Of a stretch of DNA of 47,429 nt, positions 24,178 through 33,507 are shown piece by piece. The stretch comes from Streptomyces torulosus (GTDB lineage Bacteria; Actinomycetota; Actinomycetes; Streptomycetales; Streptomycetaceae). The DNA is taken from contig NZ_LIRK01000041.1 of NCBI RefSeq assembly GCF_001419765.1, forward strand, positions 1 through 47,429. Reading direction: 5' to 3'. A program made the position numbers and the translations under genes. Position 1 is the first letter of the stretch. The number at the start of each line of letters is the position of its first letter. The notes under the pieces were generated by a model that searched no databases, had not been told where the DNA came from, and saw only the letters and a list, made by a program, of their open reading frames with translations.

Positions 24178-26580
24178 ATGCCCCCAGAGATCTCCCGCAG
24201 AGAGACCCTGAGGACCGCCTTGGCCGGTGCGAGCGCACTCGCCCTGGCCGCAGGACCCTTAGGGCAGTCCGCAAGCGCCACTGATTCCTCCGATGTGTCC
24301 GGATCGGGGGCCGAGTCACAGCAGGCCCCGCACGAGGCGCGGGCACCACGACAGACGCCCCTCACGCTCTGGTACACCGCCCCCGCCGCCGACTGGGAGC
24401 GCGAGGCCCTGCCCATCGGCGGCGGCGCCCTCGGCGCCACCGTCTTCGGCACGCTCGCCTCCGAGCGGCTCCAGTTCAACGAGAAGACCCTCTGGACCGG
24501 CGGCCCCGGCTCCGCCCAGGGCTACGACCACGGCAACTGGACCGAGCCCCGCCCCGGCGCGATCTCCGCCGTCCAGGACCGCATCGACGCCGAGACGAAG
24601 GTCGCCCCCGACGCCGTCACCGCACGACTCGGCCAGCGGCGCGTCGGCTACGGCCACCACCAGACGTTCGGCGACCTCCGCCTCGACCTGCCCGGAGCCC
24701 CCGACACCGTCCCGGCCGACTACCGCCGCGGCCTCGACCTGAGCGAAGCGGTGGCGAGCGTGACGTACACGCACCGACAGCGGCGCCACACACGGGAGTT
24801 CTTCGCCTCCCACCCCGACGGTGTCCTCGTCGGCCGCCTCACCGGAGGCATCACCCTCACCCTGCGCCACACCTCGCCCCGCTCCGACTTCACCGCTACC
24901 GCCACCAGCGACCGGATCACCGTGCGCGGTGAACTCGCCGACAACGGGCTGAAGTTCGAAGCGCAGATCCGTGTCGCCCACACGGGCGGCACCCTCACCG
25001 CGAACCCCGACGGCACGCTCACCGTCACCGACGCCGACAGCGTCTGGTTCGTCCTCGCGGCGGGCACCGACCACGCCGACACCTACCCGGACTACCGCGG
25101 CGACGACCCGCACACCACCGTCACCAGCACGGTCGACGAGGCGTTCCGCAAGGGGTACCGGAAGCTGCGCTCCCGCCATGTCCGCGACCACCGCGCCCTC
25201 TTCGACCGTGTGGCACTCGACATCGGCGGCGAGGCACCGGACACGCCCACGAACGAACAGCTCGCGGCGTACACCGGTGGCACGACCCCCGCCGACCGCG
25301 CCCTCGAAGCCCTGTACTTCCAGTACGGCCGTTACCTCCTCATCGCCTCCTCGCGCGCGGGATCCCTCCCCGCGAACCTCCAAGGCGTCTGGAACAACAG
25401 CACCAGCCCGCCCTGGTCGGCGGACTACCACACCAACATCAACATCCAGATGAACTACTGGCCCGCCGAGGCCGCCAACCTCGCCGAGACGACGGCCCCC
25501 TACGACCGCTTCGTCGAAGCGCTGCGCGCGCCCGGCCGACGCACCGCGCGGGAGATGTTCGGGTCACGCGGCTGGGTCGTCCACAACGAGACCAACCCGT
25601 ACGGCTTCACCGGTGTGCACGACTGGGCGACCGCCTTCTGGTTCCCCGAGGCCGCCGCCTGGCTCACCCAGCAGATGTACGAGCACTACCGCTTCGGGGG
25701 CTCCACTCGGTATCTGCGCTCCACCGCGTACCCGGTGATGAAGGAGGTCGCCGAGTTCTGGCTGGACAACCTGCGCACCGACCCCCGCGACGGCACCCTC
25801 GTCGTGACGCCCAGCTACTCCCCGGAGCACGGCGACTTCACGGCGGGCTCGGCCATGTCCCAGCAGATCGTGCACGACCTGTTCACCAACACCCTGGAAG
25901 CCGCCCGCGTCCTCGACGACAGCCCCGCCTTCCGCGAGCAACTCGCCTACACCCGGCGGCGGTTGGACCCCGGGCTCCGCATCGGCTCCTGGGGTCAGCT
26001 CCAGGAGTGGAAGGCCGACCTCGACGACCCGGACGACGAACACCGCCACGTCTCCCATCTGTTCGCCCTCCACCCCGGCCGCCAGATCGAACCCGGCAGC
26101 GCCTGGGCCGAGGCGGCGAAGGTCTCCCTCACGGCGCGCGGCGACGGCGGCACCGGCTGGTCCAAGGCCTGGAAGATCAACTTCTGGGCGCGGCTCCGCG
26201 ACGGCGACCACGCCCACCGGATGCTCGGCGAACAGCTCAAGTCGTCGACACTGCCGAACCTCTGGGACACCCACCCCCCGTTCCAGATCGACGGGAACTT
26301 CGGCGCCACCTCCGGAGTCGTCGAGATGCTCCTGCAGAGCCAGCACGACGTGATCGAGATCCTCCCGGCCCTGCCCGCCGCCTGGCCCCACGGCGCCGTC
26401 CGCGGTCTGCGCGCCCGTGGCGGCGCGACCGTCGACATCACGTGGTCCTCGGGCACCGCGACCCGGATCGCCCTCACCGCCGAGCGCAACCGCGAACTCA
26501 CCGTCCGGAGCACCCTGTTGCCCGGAGGGGAACTGACCTTCCGGGCGGTCGCCGGCCGGCGCCACGTCTGGTCCAGGTAG
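24178..26580 (+). CDS. Secreted GH95 alpha-L-fucosidase
   Basis: 800 aa. The N-terminus has a twin-arginine motif (SRRETLR) and a hydrophobic stretch ending near residue 38, so export by Tat is likely. GH95 marks are LPIGGGALGA, NEKTLWTGGP and WNNSTSPPWSADYHTNINIQ. Catalytic residues match the Bifidobacterium AfcA enzyme in order: Asn420 and Asn422, Glu550 in SPEHG, and Asp705 in FQIDGNFG. Such enzymes release terminal alpha-1,2-linked fucose from glycans; some GH95 members prefer galactose. It is full length. Upstream lies a palindrome that suggests substrate-controlled repression; no transporter or sugar-catabolic gene is next to it. Confidence 0.9.
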   Translation: MPPEISRRETLRTALAGASALALAAGPLGQSASATDSSDVSGSGAESQQAPHEARAPRQTPLTLWYTAPAADWEREALPIGGGALGATVFGTLASERLQFNEKTLWTGGPGSAQGYDHGNWTEPRPGAISAVQDRIDAETKVAPDAVTARLGQRRVGYGHHQTFGDLRLDLPGAPDTVPADYRRGLDLSEAVASVTYTHRQRRHTREFFASHPDGVLVGRLTGGITLTLRHTSPRSDFTATATSDRITVRGELADNGLKFEAQIRVAHTGGTLTANPDGTLTVTDADSVWFVLAAGTDHADTYPDYRGDDPHTTVTSTVDEAFRKGYRKLRSRHVRDHRALFDRVALDIGGEAPDTPTNEQLAAYTGGTTPADRALEALYFQYGRYLLIASSRAGSLPANLQGVWNNSTSPPWSADYHTNINIQMNYWPAEAANLAETTAPYDRFVEALRAPGRRTAREMFGSRGWVVHNETNPYGFTGVHDWATAFWFPEAAAWLTQQMYEHYRFGGSTRYLRSTAYPVMKEVAEFWLDNLRTDPRDGTLVVTPSYSPEHGDFTAGSAMSQQIVHDLFTNTLEAARVLDDSPAFREQLAYTRRRLDPGLRIGSWGQLQEWKADLDDPDDEHRHVSHLFALHPGRQIEPGSAWAEAAKVSLTARGDGGTGWSKAWKINFWARLRDGDHAHRMLGEQLKSSTLPNLWDTHPPFQIDGNFGATSGVVEMLLQSQHDVIEILPALPAAWPHGAVRGLRARGGATVDITWSSGTATRIALTAERNRELTVRSTLLPGGELTFRAVAGRRHVWSR

Positions 26581-26596
26581 CCGAGCGGCGGGCTTG

Positions 26597-26705
26597 TCGC
26601 GCAGTTCCCCGCGCCCATGGAGGGACGGGCCTGCGGCCCGCCCTCCCCATGAAAAGCACGGGGCGCAGCCCCGGTCGCTTTTCAGGGGCGCGGGGAACTG
26701 CGCGA
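26597..26705. repeat. Large multi-stem palindromic intergenic element
   Basis: Perfect 20-bp outer arms (26597-26616 and 26686-26705) enclose two further hairpins: GGGCC-TGC-GGCCC near 26627-26641, and GAAAAGC ... GCTTTTC (about 26651-26683) around CGGGGC-GCA-GCCCCG. The element would fold as a cloverleaf on either strand. It lies between the convergent fucosidase and amidase genes and may act as a bidirectional terminator. Its right arm and the following GCCCCCAC tail resemble the repeat at 4194-4225. Confidence 0.75.
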
Positions 26706-26764
26706 ACGGCCCCCACTCACCCGCACCCGCCGACGAACCCCGGCCCCGAGCTACAAGGCACCCC

Positions 26765-28738
26765 TCAGATCGCCGGCAGCACCCGCACGTCCGCCGCCCG
26801 CACGAACGCCACCCGGTGTCCGAACTGGATCTCGTAGTAGACGTCGTCCCCCCTCACGACCTTGTGCCCGGACGTGTCGAAGGAGACGGCGTAGTAGTAC
26901 TCGCCCTTCAGCCGGTCACCGACCACATAGCGCTGCCCCTTGAGGAGCTTGTACGGCAGCGGCGACACCGCCTGGGCCGGGACGTCCGTCGGATAGGCCT
27001 CCTTCTCCGGGTAGGCCCTGCCGTACACGGGGATCTCCGCGAGATCCTTCCGGGGTGTCACGACCAGCCCGGCCGCGCCGACCGCCGTGGGCTGTGCCGC
27101 CGGGTTGCGGAACCACGCCTTCTGCCCGAGGTACCAGATCGCCGTCCACGCGCCGCGCCGCTCGGCGACCGCGTACTGCTGGCCGGTGGAGACCCGCGAA
27201 CCGAGGTCGTTCACATCGATCGTGGAGGGGCTCCCGTCCGGCCGCAGGCCGATGTCCTTGATGAGCGGCGAGGCCGTGTCGGGCTCGCTGTACAGGCGTA
27301 CGGCACTGGAGCCGTGCACGGCGCACGGCTGCCCGCCGCTCACACAGCCGGTGAACTCGGGCCGGTTGTCCGCGTAGTCGGGGAGGATGGTGACGAGACG
27401 GCTGTTCTGTCCGGCGGTCGGGCCGAAGGGCCTGCCGAGCAGCTCGAAGTAGTGCCGCCAGTCCCAATACGGGCCGGGGTCGGTGTGCATGCCCGGGATC
27501 GTCGCCGTCGTCGGGCCGGGCACGGTGTCGTGGCCGAGGATGTGCCGGCGGTCCAGCGGGACGCGGTACTTGGCGGCCAGGTACTTCACCAGCCGTGCCG
27601 ACGTCCGGTACATCGCCTCCGTGTACCAGGCGTCCGGCGAGGCGAGGAAACCCTCGTGCTCCAGGCCGATCGACTTGGCGTTGACGTACCAGTTGCCGGC
27701 GTGCCAGGCCACGTCCTTGTTCTTCACATGCTGGGCGATGTGCCCGTCCGTGGAGCGCAGCGAGTAGTGCCAGGACACGTACGTCGGGTCCTGGACCAGC
27801 TTCAACGTGGTGTCCCAGGTGGCCTCGGTGTCGTGGACGACGATGTACCGGATGCTCTGGGACGTGGGCCGGTCGGCCAGGTCGTGGTTGCCGTAGTCCT
27901 TGTCGCCGAACTCCTCGTACGGTGCCGGGATCCACTCGCACGACACCGTCCTCGGGCACTCGGTGCCGGCCGCCGCGGCGGCGCGCAGCCCGGCCCGCGT
28001 CAACTGCCCGGTGTGGGGGGCCAGTCGCGGCTCGGCGGGGAGCGTCACCCGCTGACCGGCGTCGGTGACCCGGTGGACGCCGTCCCGGATCACCGCGAAG
28101 ACCTCGTTCGCGTACGCCGCCGCCGTGGCCCGGTCGTCGGCGCCGGAGAACCGCGCCACCGCCCCGTACCAGTCGGCGGGGTCGGCGCTCGGCTCGCGGC
28201 CCAGCTCCCGTTGCGCGGCGGCGAGCAGTGCCGCGCCGCCGGCCACATTGGCCTCGGCGTCCGTGCGCAGTGACTCGGCCGGCAGTCCCGTCAGCTCGGC
28301 CGCCCGCGGCAAGGTCCGCAGCCGGGGCGGGAGTTCGGCGTTCTCGGGCAGGACCGCCTCGGGTCGCAGCGGCGGACGGGAGCCGTCACCGCGCGGGTCC
28401 TCCGCACCCTCACTGTGGTGCGGGGCCTCGGCCAGCGCCGTACGCGCGTCCGTGAGGTGCATGGGGCCGTAGCCACCGGTGACGCTGGGGGCACCGCCGT
28501 GCGCGTCCCAGCGGGACTGAAGATACGACACACCCAGCAGCACACTGCGGGGGACCTGGTACTCCGCGGCGGCGGCCGCGAAGGCGCCCTGCAGCCGGGC
28601 CGAGGACGACGACTGGCTCTCGGGCGGGGCCGCGCCCAGCAGCGGCAGCATCAGCACCGCCGGGGTGGCGGCGACCGCCGTGCCGCGAAGACGTCTGCGA
28701 CGGGTGGTGGGCCTGCGGTCGGTGGGGGATCCTCGCAA
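26765..28738 (-). CDS. Secreted N-acetylmuramoyl-L-alanine amidase with extra domains
   Basis: 657 aa from a TTG at 28738, supported by AGGAGG 5 nt upstream. A basic N-terminus and hydrophobic stretch (about 19-40) form a signal peptide. Residues 50-230 look like a helical goose-lysozyme or transglycosylase-type region (YQVPRSVLLGVSYLQSRWDA, YGPMHLTD), whose activity is uncertain. The Amidase_2 domain (about 290-430) has VVHDTEA with His302, WHYSL, GLEHEG, GHDTVPG and MHTDPGPYWDW, covering the zinc ligands. The last 220 residues have SH3-like segments that probably bind the cell wall. It would cut peptidoglycan during growth, sporulation or lysis. It lies downstream of a ligand-binding protein gene but has its own promoter. 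Confidence 0.88.
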   Translation of the reverse strand: MRGSPTDRRPTTRRRRLRGTAVAATPAVLMLPLLGAAPPESQSSSSARLQGAFAAAAAEYQVPRSVLLGVSYLQSRWDAHGGAPSVTGGYGPMHLTDARTALAEAPHHSEGAEDPRGDGSRPPLRPEAVLPENAELPPRLRTLPRAAELTGLPAESLRTDAEANVAGGAALLAAAQRELGREPSADPADWYGAVARFSGADDRATAAAYANEVFAVIRDGVHRVTDAGQRVTLPAEPRLAPHTGQLTRAGLRAAAAAGTECPRTVSCEWIPAPYEEFGDKDYGNHDLADRPTSQSIRYIVVHDTEATWDTTLKLVQDPTYVSWHYSLRSTDGHIAQHVKNKDVAWHAGNWYVNAKSIGLEHEGFLASPDAWYTEAMYRTSARLVKYLAAKYRVPLDRRHILGHDTVPGPTTATIPGMHTDPGPYWDWRHYFELLGRPFGPTAGQNSRLVTILPDYADNRPEFTGCVSGGQPCAVHGSSAVRLYSEPDTASPLIKDIGLRPDGSPSTIDVNDLGSRVSTGQQYAVAERRGAWTAIWYLGQKAWFRNPAAQPTAVGAAGLVVTPRKDLAEIPVYGRAYPEKEAYPTDVPAQAVSPLPYKLLKGQRYVVGDRLKGEYYYAVSFDTSGHKVVRGDDVYYEIQFGHRVAFVRAADVRVLPAI

Positions 28739-28795
28739 GGCGGCCTCCTGGAACGGTGGGGCGTTGGCGGGGCATGCGGGGCCGAACGTGCACCA

Positions 28796-28824
28796 GTGCT
28801 ATCGGTCGGCCGACGATCCGTCAA
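28796..28824 (-). promoter_or_regulatory. HrdB-type promoter for the amidase gene
   Basis: On the minus strand TTGACG (28824-28819) and TAGCAC (28801-28796) are separated by 17 nt, close to the Streptomyces vegetative consensus TTGACN / TAGNNT apart from the last base. Transcription would start near 28789, giving a leader of about 50 nt before the TTG start. Confidence 0.5.
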
Positions 28825-28930
28825 TCATGCCCGCCCGGAGGCCCGGTCACCGGCCATGACGGCCCGTGGCGCGTGGAACGGCGGACAGCCGTCTCCCCCC
28901 GACCTCGCTTGCCACCCTCCCGCTTCTCGC

Positions 28931-30031
28931 TCACCCGTTCCGGAGGATCCGGAAGCGATCGGGCTCCGCCGGATCCCGATCGACGACCTGCACCGGCGGC
29001 CAGGCCCACTGCCAGACACCGACGCCCGGTGTTCGGGAGAATCGGATCTCCCCCCGGGACCCCTCGACCACGACAGGCGGCCAGGAGGCGGCGATCCGTG
29101 CCCGGTCCGTGCCCTGGGAGCGCAGTACGTCGGCGAGGACGGCGATCGTGTCGTAGCCCTCGAAGGCGACGAACGAGGGGGCCTCGCCGAGCCGCTCGCG
29201 CAGGGCCGCCTCGACACGTGTGCCGAGGGCACCGAGACGCTCGGGCAGATAGCGCAGGAACGGGACCCCCGAACCGTCGCCGCCCAGCAGAGCCGCCCAC
29301 GAGGGGAGCTCCGGTTGCCCGGCCGGGGCACCGACCAGGACGTCGGCGAGCCGCTGGTCGCGGCGGACGGCCCTGACGATCGACACCGCCGGCTCCGGGT
29401 GGCCCGTGAGCAGCAGCAGGGCCGTCGTTCGCAGGCGGACGAGTTCGTCGCACACGGCCGTGGGGTCGAGCAGGCCCATGTCGAGTTCGGCGACGGAGCC
29501 TCCGTGCGGGGCGAGGTGGTCGCGCAGTAGGCGGGTCCCGGCCGCCCAGTACACGCTCGACTGGGCCGCCACGGCGACCCGCCGGTGGCCCGCGTCGAGG
29601 AGGTGGTCGGCGTAGATCCGCCAGCCGTGGGACTGGGCCGGGCACAGGCGCGCCACCCGATATGTCGGCCGGTCGGTGAGCGCGTCGAGGACCGCCGACG
29701 AGCACAGGAACGGCAGACCGAGGGCGTCCGCCCGCGCGGCGGCGGAGCGCGCGACAACGCTGTGGTACTCCCCGGCCAGGGCGGCCACACCCAGCCGAGC
29801 CAGCTCGTCCACGGCCGCCGCGGCCCTCCGCGGATCGGCCACGGTGTCCCGGACCAGCAGTACCAGGGGTCTTCCGTCCATTCCACCGCCGTCGTTGACC
29901 TCGTCGGCGGCGAGTTCGAGGCCGGCCAGCAAGTGCCGACCCGCCTCCACCCAGCCGGGCGGGCTCAGCGGGACGAGTACACCGATCCGGACGGCCGACG
30001 GGTCCCTCTCACTCCGCCCCGGCGAGCGCAT
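28931..30031 (-). CDS. Periplasmic-binding-protein-like ligand receptor
   Basis: 366 aa from the ATG at 30031. Two Rossmann-like lobes of the branched-chain amino acid receptor type are visible: VRIGVLVPLSPPGWVEAGRHL, then LELAADEVNDGGGMDGRPLV, and later AFEGYDTIAVLADVLRSQG. No signal peptide or lipobox is evident from this start. The longer in-frame reading (to 30304) has a weak LIAC lipobox-like site but no good hydrophobic core. The protein may thus be a cytoplasmic sensor rather than a transport subunit; no permease or ATPase genes are near. The start itself is uncertain because there is no ribosome binding site, and a near-perfect 21-bp palindrome begins at the start codon. Confidence 0.7.
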   Translation of the reverse strand: MRSPGRSERDPSAVRIGVLVPLSPPGWVEAGRHLLAGLELAADEVNDGGGMDGRPLVLLVRDTVADPRRAAAAVDELARLGVAALAGEYHSVVARSAAARADALGLPFLCSSAVLDALTDRPTYRVARLCPAQSHGWRIYADHLLDAGHRRVAVAAQSSVYWAAGTRLLRDHLAPHGGSVAELDMGLLDPTAVCDELVRLRTTALLLLTGHPEPAVSIVRAVRRDQRLADVLVGAPAGQPELPSWAALLGGDGSGVPFLRYLPERLGALGTRVEAALRERLGEAPSFVAFEGYDTIAVLADVLRSQGTDRARIAASWPPVVVEGSRGEIRFSRTPGVGVWQWAWPPVQVVDRDPAEPDRFRILRNG

Positions 30032-30051
30032 GTGCGTGATCATGACGCACA
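30031..30051. promoter_or_regulatory. 21-bp near-perfect palindrome at the start of the receptor gene
   Basis: TGTGCGT (30031-30037) and ACGCACA (30045-30051) flank a GATCATG centre; nine of ten base pairs are symmetric. It overlaps or directly precedes the chosen start codon. A DNA-binding regulator, possibly controlled by the same ligand, is a reasonable guess. Confidence 0.5.
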
Positions 30052-30171
30052 TTGCATCCATGACCGCCGCCGAAGGGCAAGCGATGAGTCGTGCGAGGGA
30101 CCAGCTGGCCCCGGCCACCCCAGACCATGGGTACGGGGCAACGGGACCAGTGGCTGCTGTGAAGTGTCCTC

Positions 30172-30342
30172 CTAGTGCCGCGGGGGCTTCTTCGGCTTCT
30201 TCCGCACGGCGTCGACCTGGGTCTGCTCGCTGTGGTCGGTAAGGGCCGAGACCACATCCGCGACCGCTGGTGCGGCGAGCACTCCGCAGAGGAGGAAGCC
30301 GCATGTGGTGACGGCAGTGCGCTTACGGATGACAGCCTGCAC
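30172..30342 (-). CDS. Possible small exported basic peptide
   Basis: 56 aa from a GTG at 30342 with AGGTG just upstream. The N-terminus has a charged stretch (IRKR), a hydrophobic core (TCGFLLCGVLAAPA) and a likely signal peptidase site after PAVA, leaving a mature peptide of about 27-28 residues ending KKPKKPPRH. I recognise no family. It is the only convincing gene in the 490-nt stretch between the receptor and phosphotransferase genes, which has lower G+C than its surroundings. An alternative is a chance reading frame; the signal-peptide shape and start context are the support. Confidence 0.4.
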   Translation of the reverse strand: MQAVIRKRTAVTTCGFLLCGVLAAPAVADVVSALTDHSEQTQVDAVRKKPKKPPRH

Positions 30343-30490
30343 AAAGATCACCTGCCAGGACTGCTCTGCTACAGCCTCTCTGTCCACGATCCGCCCCAGC
30401 CACAACAGGAGTCAAGACCCGCCTGCCTGCCTATCTGCCCGTGGCGCGGCGGTGGTTGAGCGCGACAACTACTGCAAGGGCTGACATGAC

Positions 30491-30539
30491 GAAGGCCCGC
30501 GGTGCGCCGGTGTGCGGGGCGCGCCGCGGGCCTTCGTTT
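30491..30539. terminator. Terminator after the phosphotransferase gene
   Basis: GAAGGCCCGCGG (30491-30502) pairs perfectly with CCGCGGGCCTTC (30524-30535), and the stem extends inward about 6 bp with one G-T pair. It begins 9 nt beyond the phosphotransferase stop on the minus strand; on the plus strand a GTTTC follows. Confidence 0.8.
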
Positions 30540-30543
30540 CCCC

Positions 30544-31686
30544 TCAGCGAGTGCCGACCGCCGCCCGTACGGCCTTGCGGGCCAGCTGGCAGTCGTCGTG
30601 CAGCCGCCTGAGCAGCAGCCGCTGTTCCTCGCCGGACGGCGCAGCAGCCGGGTGGGCCGGGCCCGGTGCCGCCGGGGTCGTGTCGTGCATCGAACGCTGC
30701 ACGGCCGTCTCGTAGGTACGGATCTCACGGGTCAGTACGAGCATCAGATTCACCAGGAACGCGTCCCGCGAGGCAGGGCCCGCGGACTGCGCCAGTTGAC
30801 TGATCTGACGCCGCGCCACGGGAGCGTCCCCGAGCACCGCCCACAGCGTCGCCAGGTCGTAGCCCGGCAGATACCACCCCGCGTGCTCCCAGTCCACCAG
30901 CACTGGACCGGCCGGTGAGAGCAGGATGTTCGACAGCAGGGCGTCGCCGTGGCAGAACTGGCCCATGCCCTGACGGCCCGCCGCGTGCGCGATGCCGTGC
31001 AGGAGCTTCTGCAGATCGCCCATGTCCCGGTCGGTGAGCAGACCCAGCTCATGGAATCGGGAGATCCGCTCCGCGTAGTCCAGCGGGGCGTCGAACGTGC
31101 CCGCCGGTGGCCGCCACGCGTTCAGCCGGCAGATCGCGCCGAGCGCCGCCCGGATGTCGGCGCGCGGCGGCGCCTCCACCGGATGCCGCTGCAGCGCGGC
31201 CACCCGGCCCGGCATCCGCTCGACGACCAGGGTGCAGTTGTCCGGGTCCGCCGCGATCAACCTCGGCACCCGCACCGGGGGGCGGTGCCGGACGAACGAG
31301 CGGTAAGCGGCTATTTCGTGCCGGAGCCGCTCCTCCCAGATGGAGGAGTGGTCCAGTAAACACTTGGCGACGGCCGTGCTGCGCCCTGTCGTACCGACGA
31401 GCAGCACCGAGCGGCCGCTGCGGCGCAGCACCTGGACCGGAGCGAACTCCGGACAGATGCGATGCACCGAGGCGATCGCCGTGCGCAGCTGCGCGCCCTG
31501 AGGGCCGGACAAGTCGAGTCTCCCGCTGAGCGGTTGGGGGCCGAGCCCCGGAACGCGCCGGGCCCGGCCGGCACCGAGTCCGGGGGCCACGGAACGGGTG
31601 GGGTCGAGATAGGGGCCGCCACCGCCCGGCTGGCGGGGTGCGAGCGGCCGGGGCGGAGCGGACACGGAGGACGATGCTGCGTACAT
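30544..31686 (-). CDS. Aminoglycoside-phosphotransferase-fold (APH) family protein
   Basis: 380 aa from the ATG at 31686. Residues 1-65 are Pro/Gly/Ala-rich and probably disordered. The kinase-like core shows VAKCLLDH (possible ATP-lysine), the catalytic loop [13 protein letters not shown] (HGD-x4-N) and VDWEHAG as the metal site. This is the fold of choline, homoserine and antibiotic kinases, and the substrate cannot be told from sequence. It is divergent from the NsdA-like regulator, with 234 nt between starts. A resistance role is not implied: such genes are conserved housekeeping members in streptomycetes. Confidence 0.82.
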   Translation of the reverse strand: MYAASSSVSAPPRPLAPRQPGGGGPYLDPTRSVAPGLGAGRARRVPGLGPQPLSGRLDLSGPQGAQLRTAIASVHRICPEFAPVQVLRRSGRSVLLVGTTGRSTAVAKCLLDHSSIWEERLRHEIAAYRSFVRHRPPVRVPRLIAADPDNCTLVVERMPGRVAALQRHPVEAPPRADIRAALGAICRLNAWRPPAGTFDAPLDYAERISRFHELGLLTDRDMGDLQKLLHGIAHAAGRQGMGQFCHGDALLSNILLSPAGPVLVDWEHAGWYLPGYDLATLWAVLGDAPVARRQISQLAQSAGPASRDAFLVNLMLVLTREIRTYETAVQRSMHDTTPAAPGPAHPAAAPSGEEQRLLLRRLHDDCQLARKAVRAAVGTR

Positions 31687-31920
31687 GGGCGAATACAGAT
31701 CCCTTCGTGTGCCTGCGATGTCACGCGCCACCCGCCCCGGCCGACCGGGGACACCCTGGGGAGTGCCTGTCGGGCGACCGGGCCGGGGTGGCGCTTTCCT
31801 ACCTGACACCGGATGGCCCGTGGCACACCATGTAGCGCACCCTGGCGAAGCCTGGCGAATAGTCCCCCAGCAACTGACAGCGGGCTACATTCAACTCAGC
31901 CGAGAACCTGGGGGCTTGAC

Positions 31921-33417
31921 GTGAGCGGACAACCCAACACCCGACTCGCAGACCTGTTCGGCCTGGCCGGCTGGTCGAAGGGCGAGCTCGCGAGGCTGGT
32001 CAACCGGCAGGCGGCGGCCATGGGCCACCCGCAGCTGGCGACCGACACCTCACGGGTGCGGCGGTGGATCGACATGGGAGAGATCCCGCGCGATCCCGTG
32101 CCGCGGGTGCTGGCGGCGCTGTTCACCGAGCGTCTCGGCCGTGTCGTGACCATCGAGGACCTCGGTCTGGTCCGGCACGGGCGTACGGGGAAACGGCAGG
32201 GCGGCGGGAATGCGGAGCATCCCGACGGTGTGCCGTGGGCGCCCGAACGGACTGCCGCGGTCCTCACCGAATTCACGGGAATGGACCTCATGCTCAACCG
32301 ACGCGGCTTGGTGGGTGCGGGCGTCGCGCTCACCGCGGGATCAGCACTCAGCAGCGCCATGCACGACTGGCTGCACACCGACCCGACGCTCAAGGCCGAC
32401 GCTCCCGACCTCGACAACCCCCTGCACGCCGACCCCGCTGGGTTCGACCGCTATGAGGCCGCCCCCATCGGATCGCAGGAGATCGAGGAACTGGAGCGCT
32501 CCGTCGAGGTGTTCCGGGCCTGGGACGCGGCCCGTGGCGGCGGGCTGCAACGCAAGGCTGTCGTGGGACAGCTCAACGAGGTGGGAGGCATGCTCTCCTA
32601 CCGCCACCCCGAACACCTCCAGCAGCGTCTGTGGGGCGTCGCCGCAAACCTCGCCGTCCTCGCGGGATGGATGTCGCACGACGTCGGCCTCGAACCCACC
32701 GCCCAGAAGTACTTCATCATCGCCGCCCACGCCGCCCGGGAGGGCGGTGACCGGCCCCGCGCCGGCGAGGCCCTCTCCCGGGCGGCCCGGCAACTGGTGC
32801 ACCTCGGCAAACCCGACGAGGCGCTCGACCTCATGAAACTAGCCCAGTCCGGCTCCGGCGAGCGGGTGCTGCCCCGCACCAAGGCCATGTTCCACACCAT
32901 CGAGGCGTGGGCGCAGGCGTCCATGGGCAAGGGCCAGGCCATGCGCCGCACCCTGGGGCAGGCGGAGGACCTCTTCGTCTCCGACAAGGGCGACACACCG
33001 CCGCCGAGTTGGATGCAGACCTTCAAGGACGAGGATCTGTACGGCATGCAGGCCCTCGCCTACCGCACCCTCGCCGAGTTCGAGCCCGGCGCGGCCGCGC
33101 ACGCCCAGCACTACGCGGAGAAGGCCCTGGCCCTGCGCAACGACGGCCGGGAACGGTCGAAGATCTTCGACCATCTCTCCATGGCGTCGGCCTGCTTCAT
33201 CGCGGACGACCCCGAGCAGGCGAACCGGTACGCCCGGCTGGCCCTGATGTCGATGGGGTCGAACTCGTCGGGACGCACCTGGGACCGGCTGCGTCAGATG
33301 TACCGGCTCACCGGTCAGTACTCCAGCTATCCGAAGATCCAGGACCTTCGGGAGGAGATCAAACTCGCCCTGCCGAAGCCGCAGTCGAGGAACAGGGGCG
33401 ACATCGCACCGGCGTGA
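31921..33417 (+). CDS. NsdA-like HTH/TPR regulator
   Basis: 498 aa from a GTG at 31921, after a GGGGG-type site. The N-terminus reads LADLFGLAGWSKGELARLVN, then TSRVRRWIDMGEIPRDPVP, a helix-turn-helix shape like that of Streptomyces NsdA. A hydrophobic patch follows (GLVGAGVALTAGSALSSAM), then TPR-type helices over residues 180-480. NsdA of S. coelicolor represses sporulation and antibiotic production and has similar length. Related paralogues exist, so I do not assign the gene name. Its neighbours, a PP2C phosphatase and a SsgA-like gene, fit a developmental locus. Confidence 0.78.
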   Translation: MSGQPNTRLADLFGLAGWSKGELARLVNRQAAAMGHPQLATDTSRVRRWIDMGEIPRDPVPRVLAALFTERLGRVVTIEDLGLVRHGRTGKRQGGGNAEHPDGVPWAPERTAAVLTEFTGMDLMLNRRGLVGAGVALTAGSALSSAMHDWLHTDPTLKADAPDLDNPLHADPAGFDRYEAAPIGSQEIEELERSVEVFRAWDAARGGGLQRKAVVGQLNEVGGMLSYRHPEHLQQRLWGVAANLAVLAGWMSHDVGLEPTAQKYFIIAAHAAREGGDRPRAGEALSRAARQLVHLGKPDEALDLMKLAQSGSGERVLPRTKAMFHTIEAWAQASMGKGQAMRRTLGQAEDLFVSDKGDTPPPSWMQTFKDEDLYGMQALAYRTLAEFEPGAAAHAQHYAEKALALRNDGRERSKIFDHLSMASACFIADDPEQANRYARLALMSMGSNSSGRTWDRLRQMYRLTGQYSSYPKIQDLREEIKLALPKPQSRNRGDIAPA

Positions 33418-33439
33418 CCGCCGGCCGGCGGTACCCCAT

Positions 33440-33483
33440 GGCATCAGGAGGTCACCGCTTCGGCATCAGGAAGTCACCCCTTC
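33440..33483. repeat. 22-bp tandem repeat, two copies
   Basis: GGCATCAGGAGGTCACCGCT-TC (33440-33461) is followed directly by a copy with two changes (33462-33483). It lies just after the NsdA-like stop, in the 110-nt gap between convergent genes. Confidence 0.7.
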
Positions 33484-33507
33484 TCCCCGTCGGACGACGA
33501 TCCTGAG

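Noticed and set aside
30175..30459. Plus-strand open frame of 94 codons in the 30.2-30.5 kb gap.
   Set aside because: No start signal, no domain and no coding-like codon pattern; the opposite strand has a better signal-peptide gene.
30544..31686. Antibiotic resistance by aminoglycoside phosphotransferase.
   Set aside because: Only the general kinase-like fold motifs are seen; the long disordered N-terminus and lack of resistance context do not support it.
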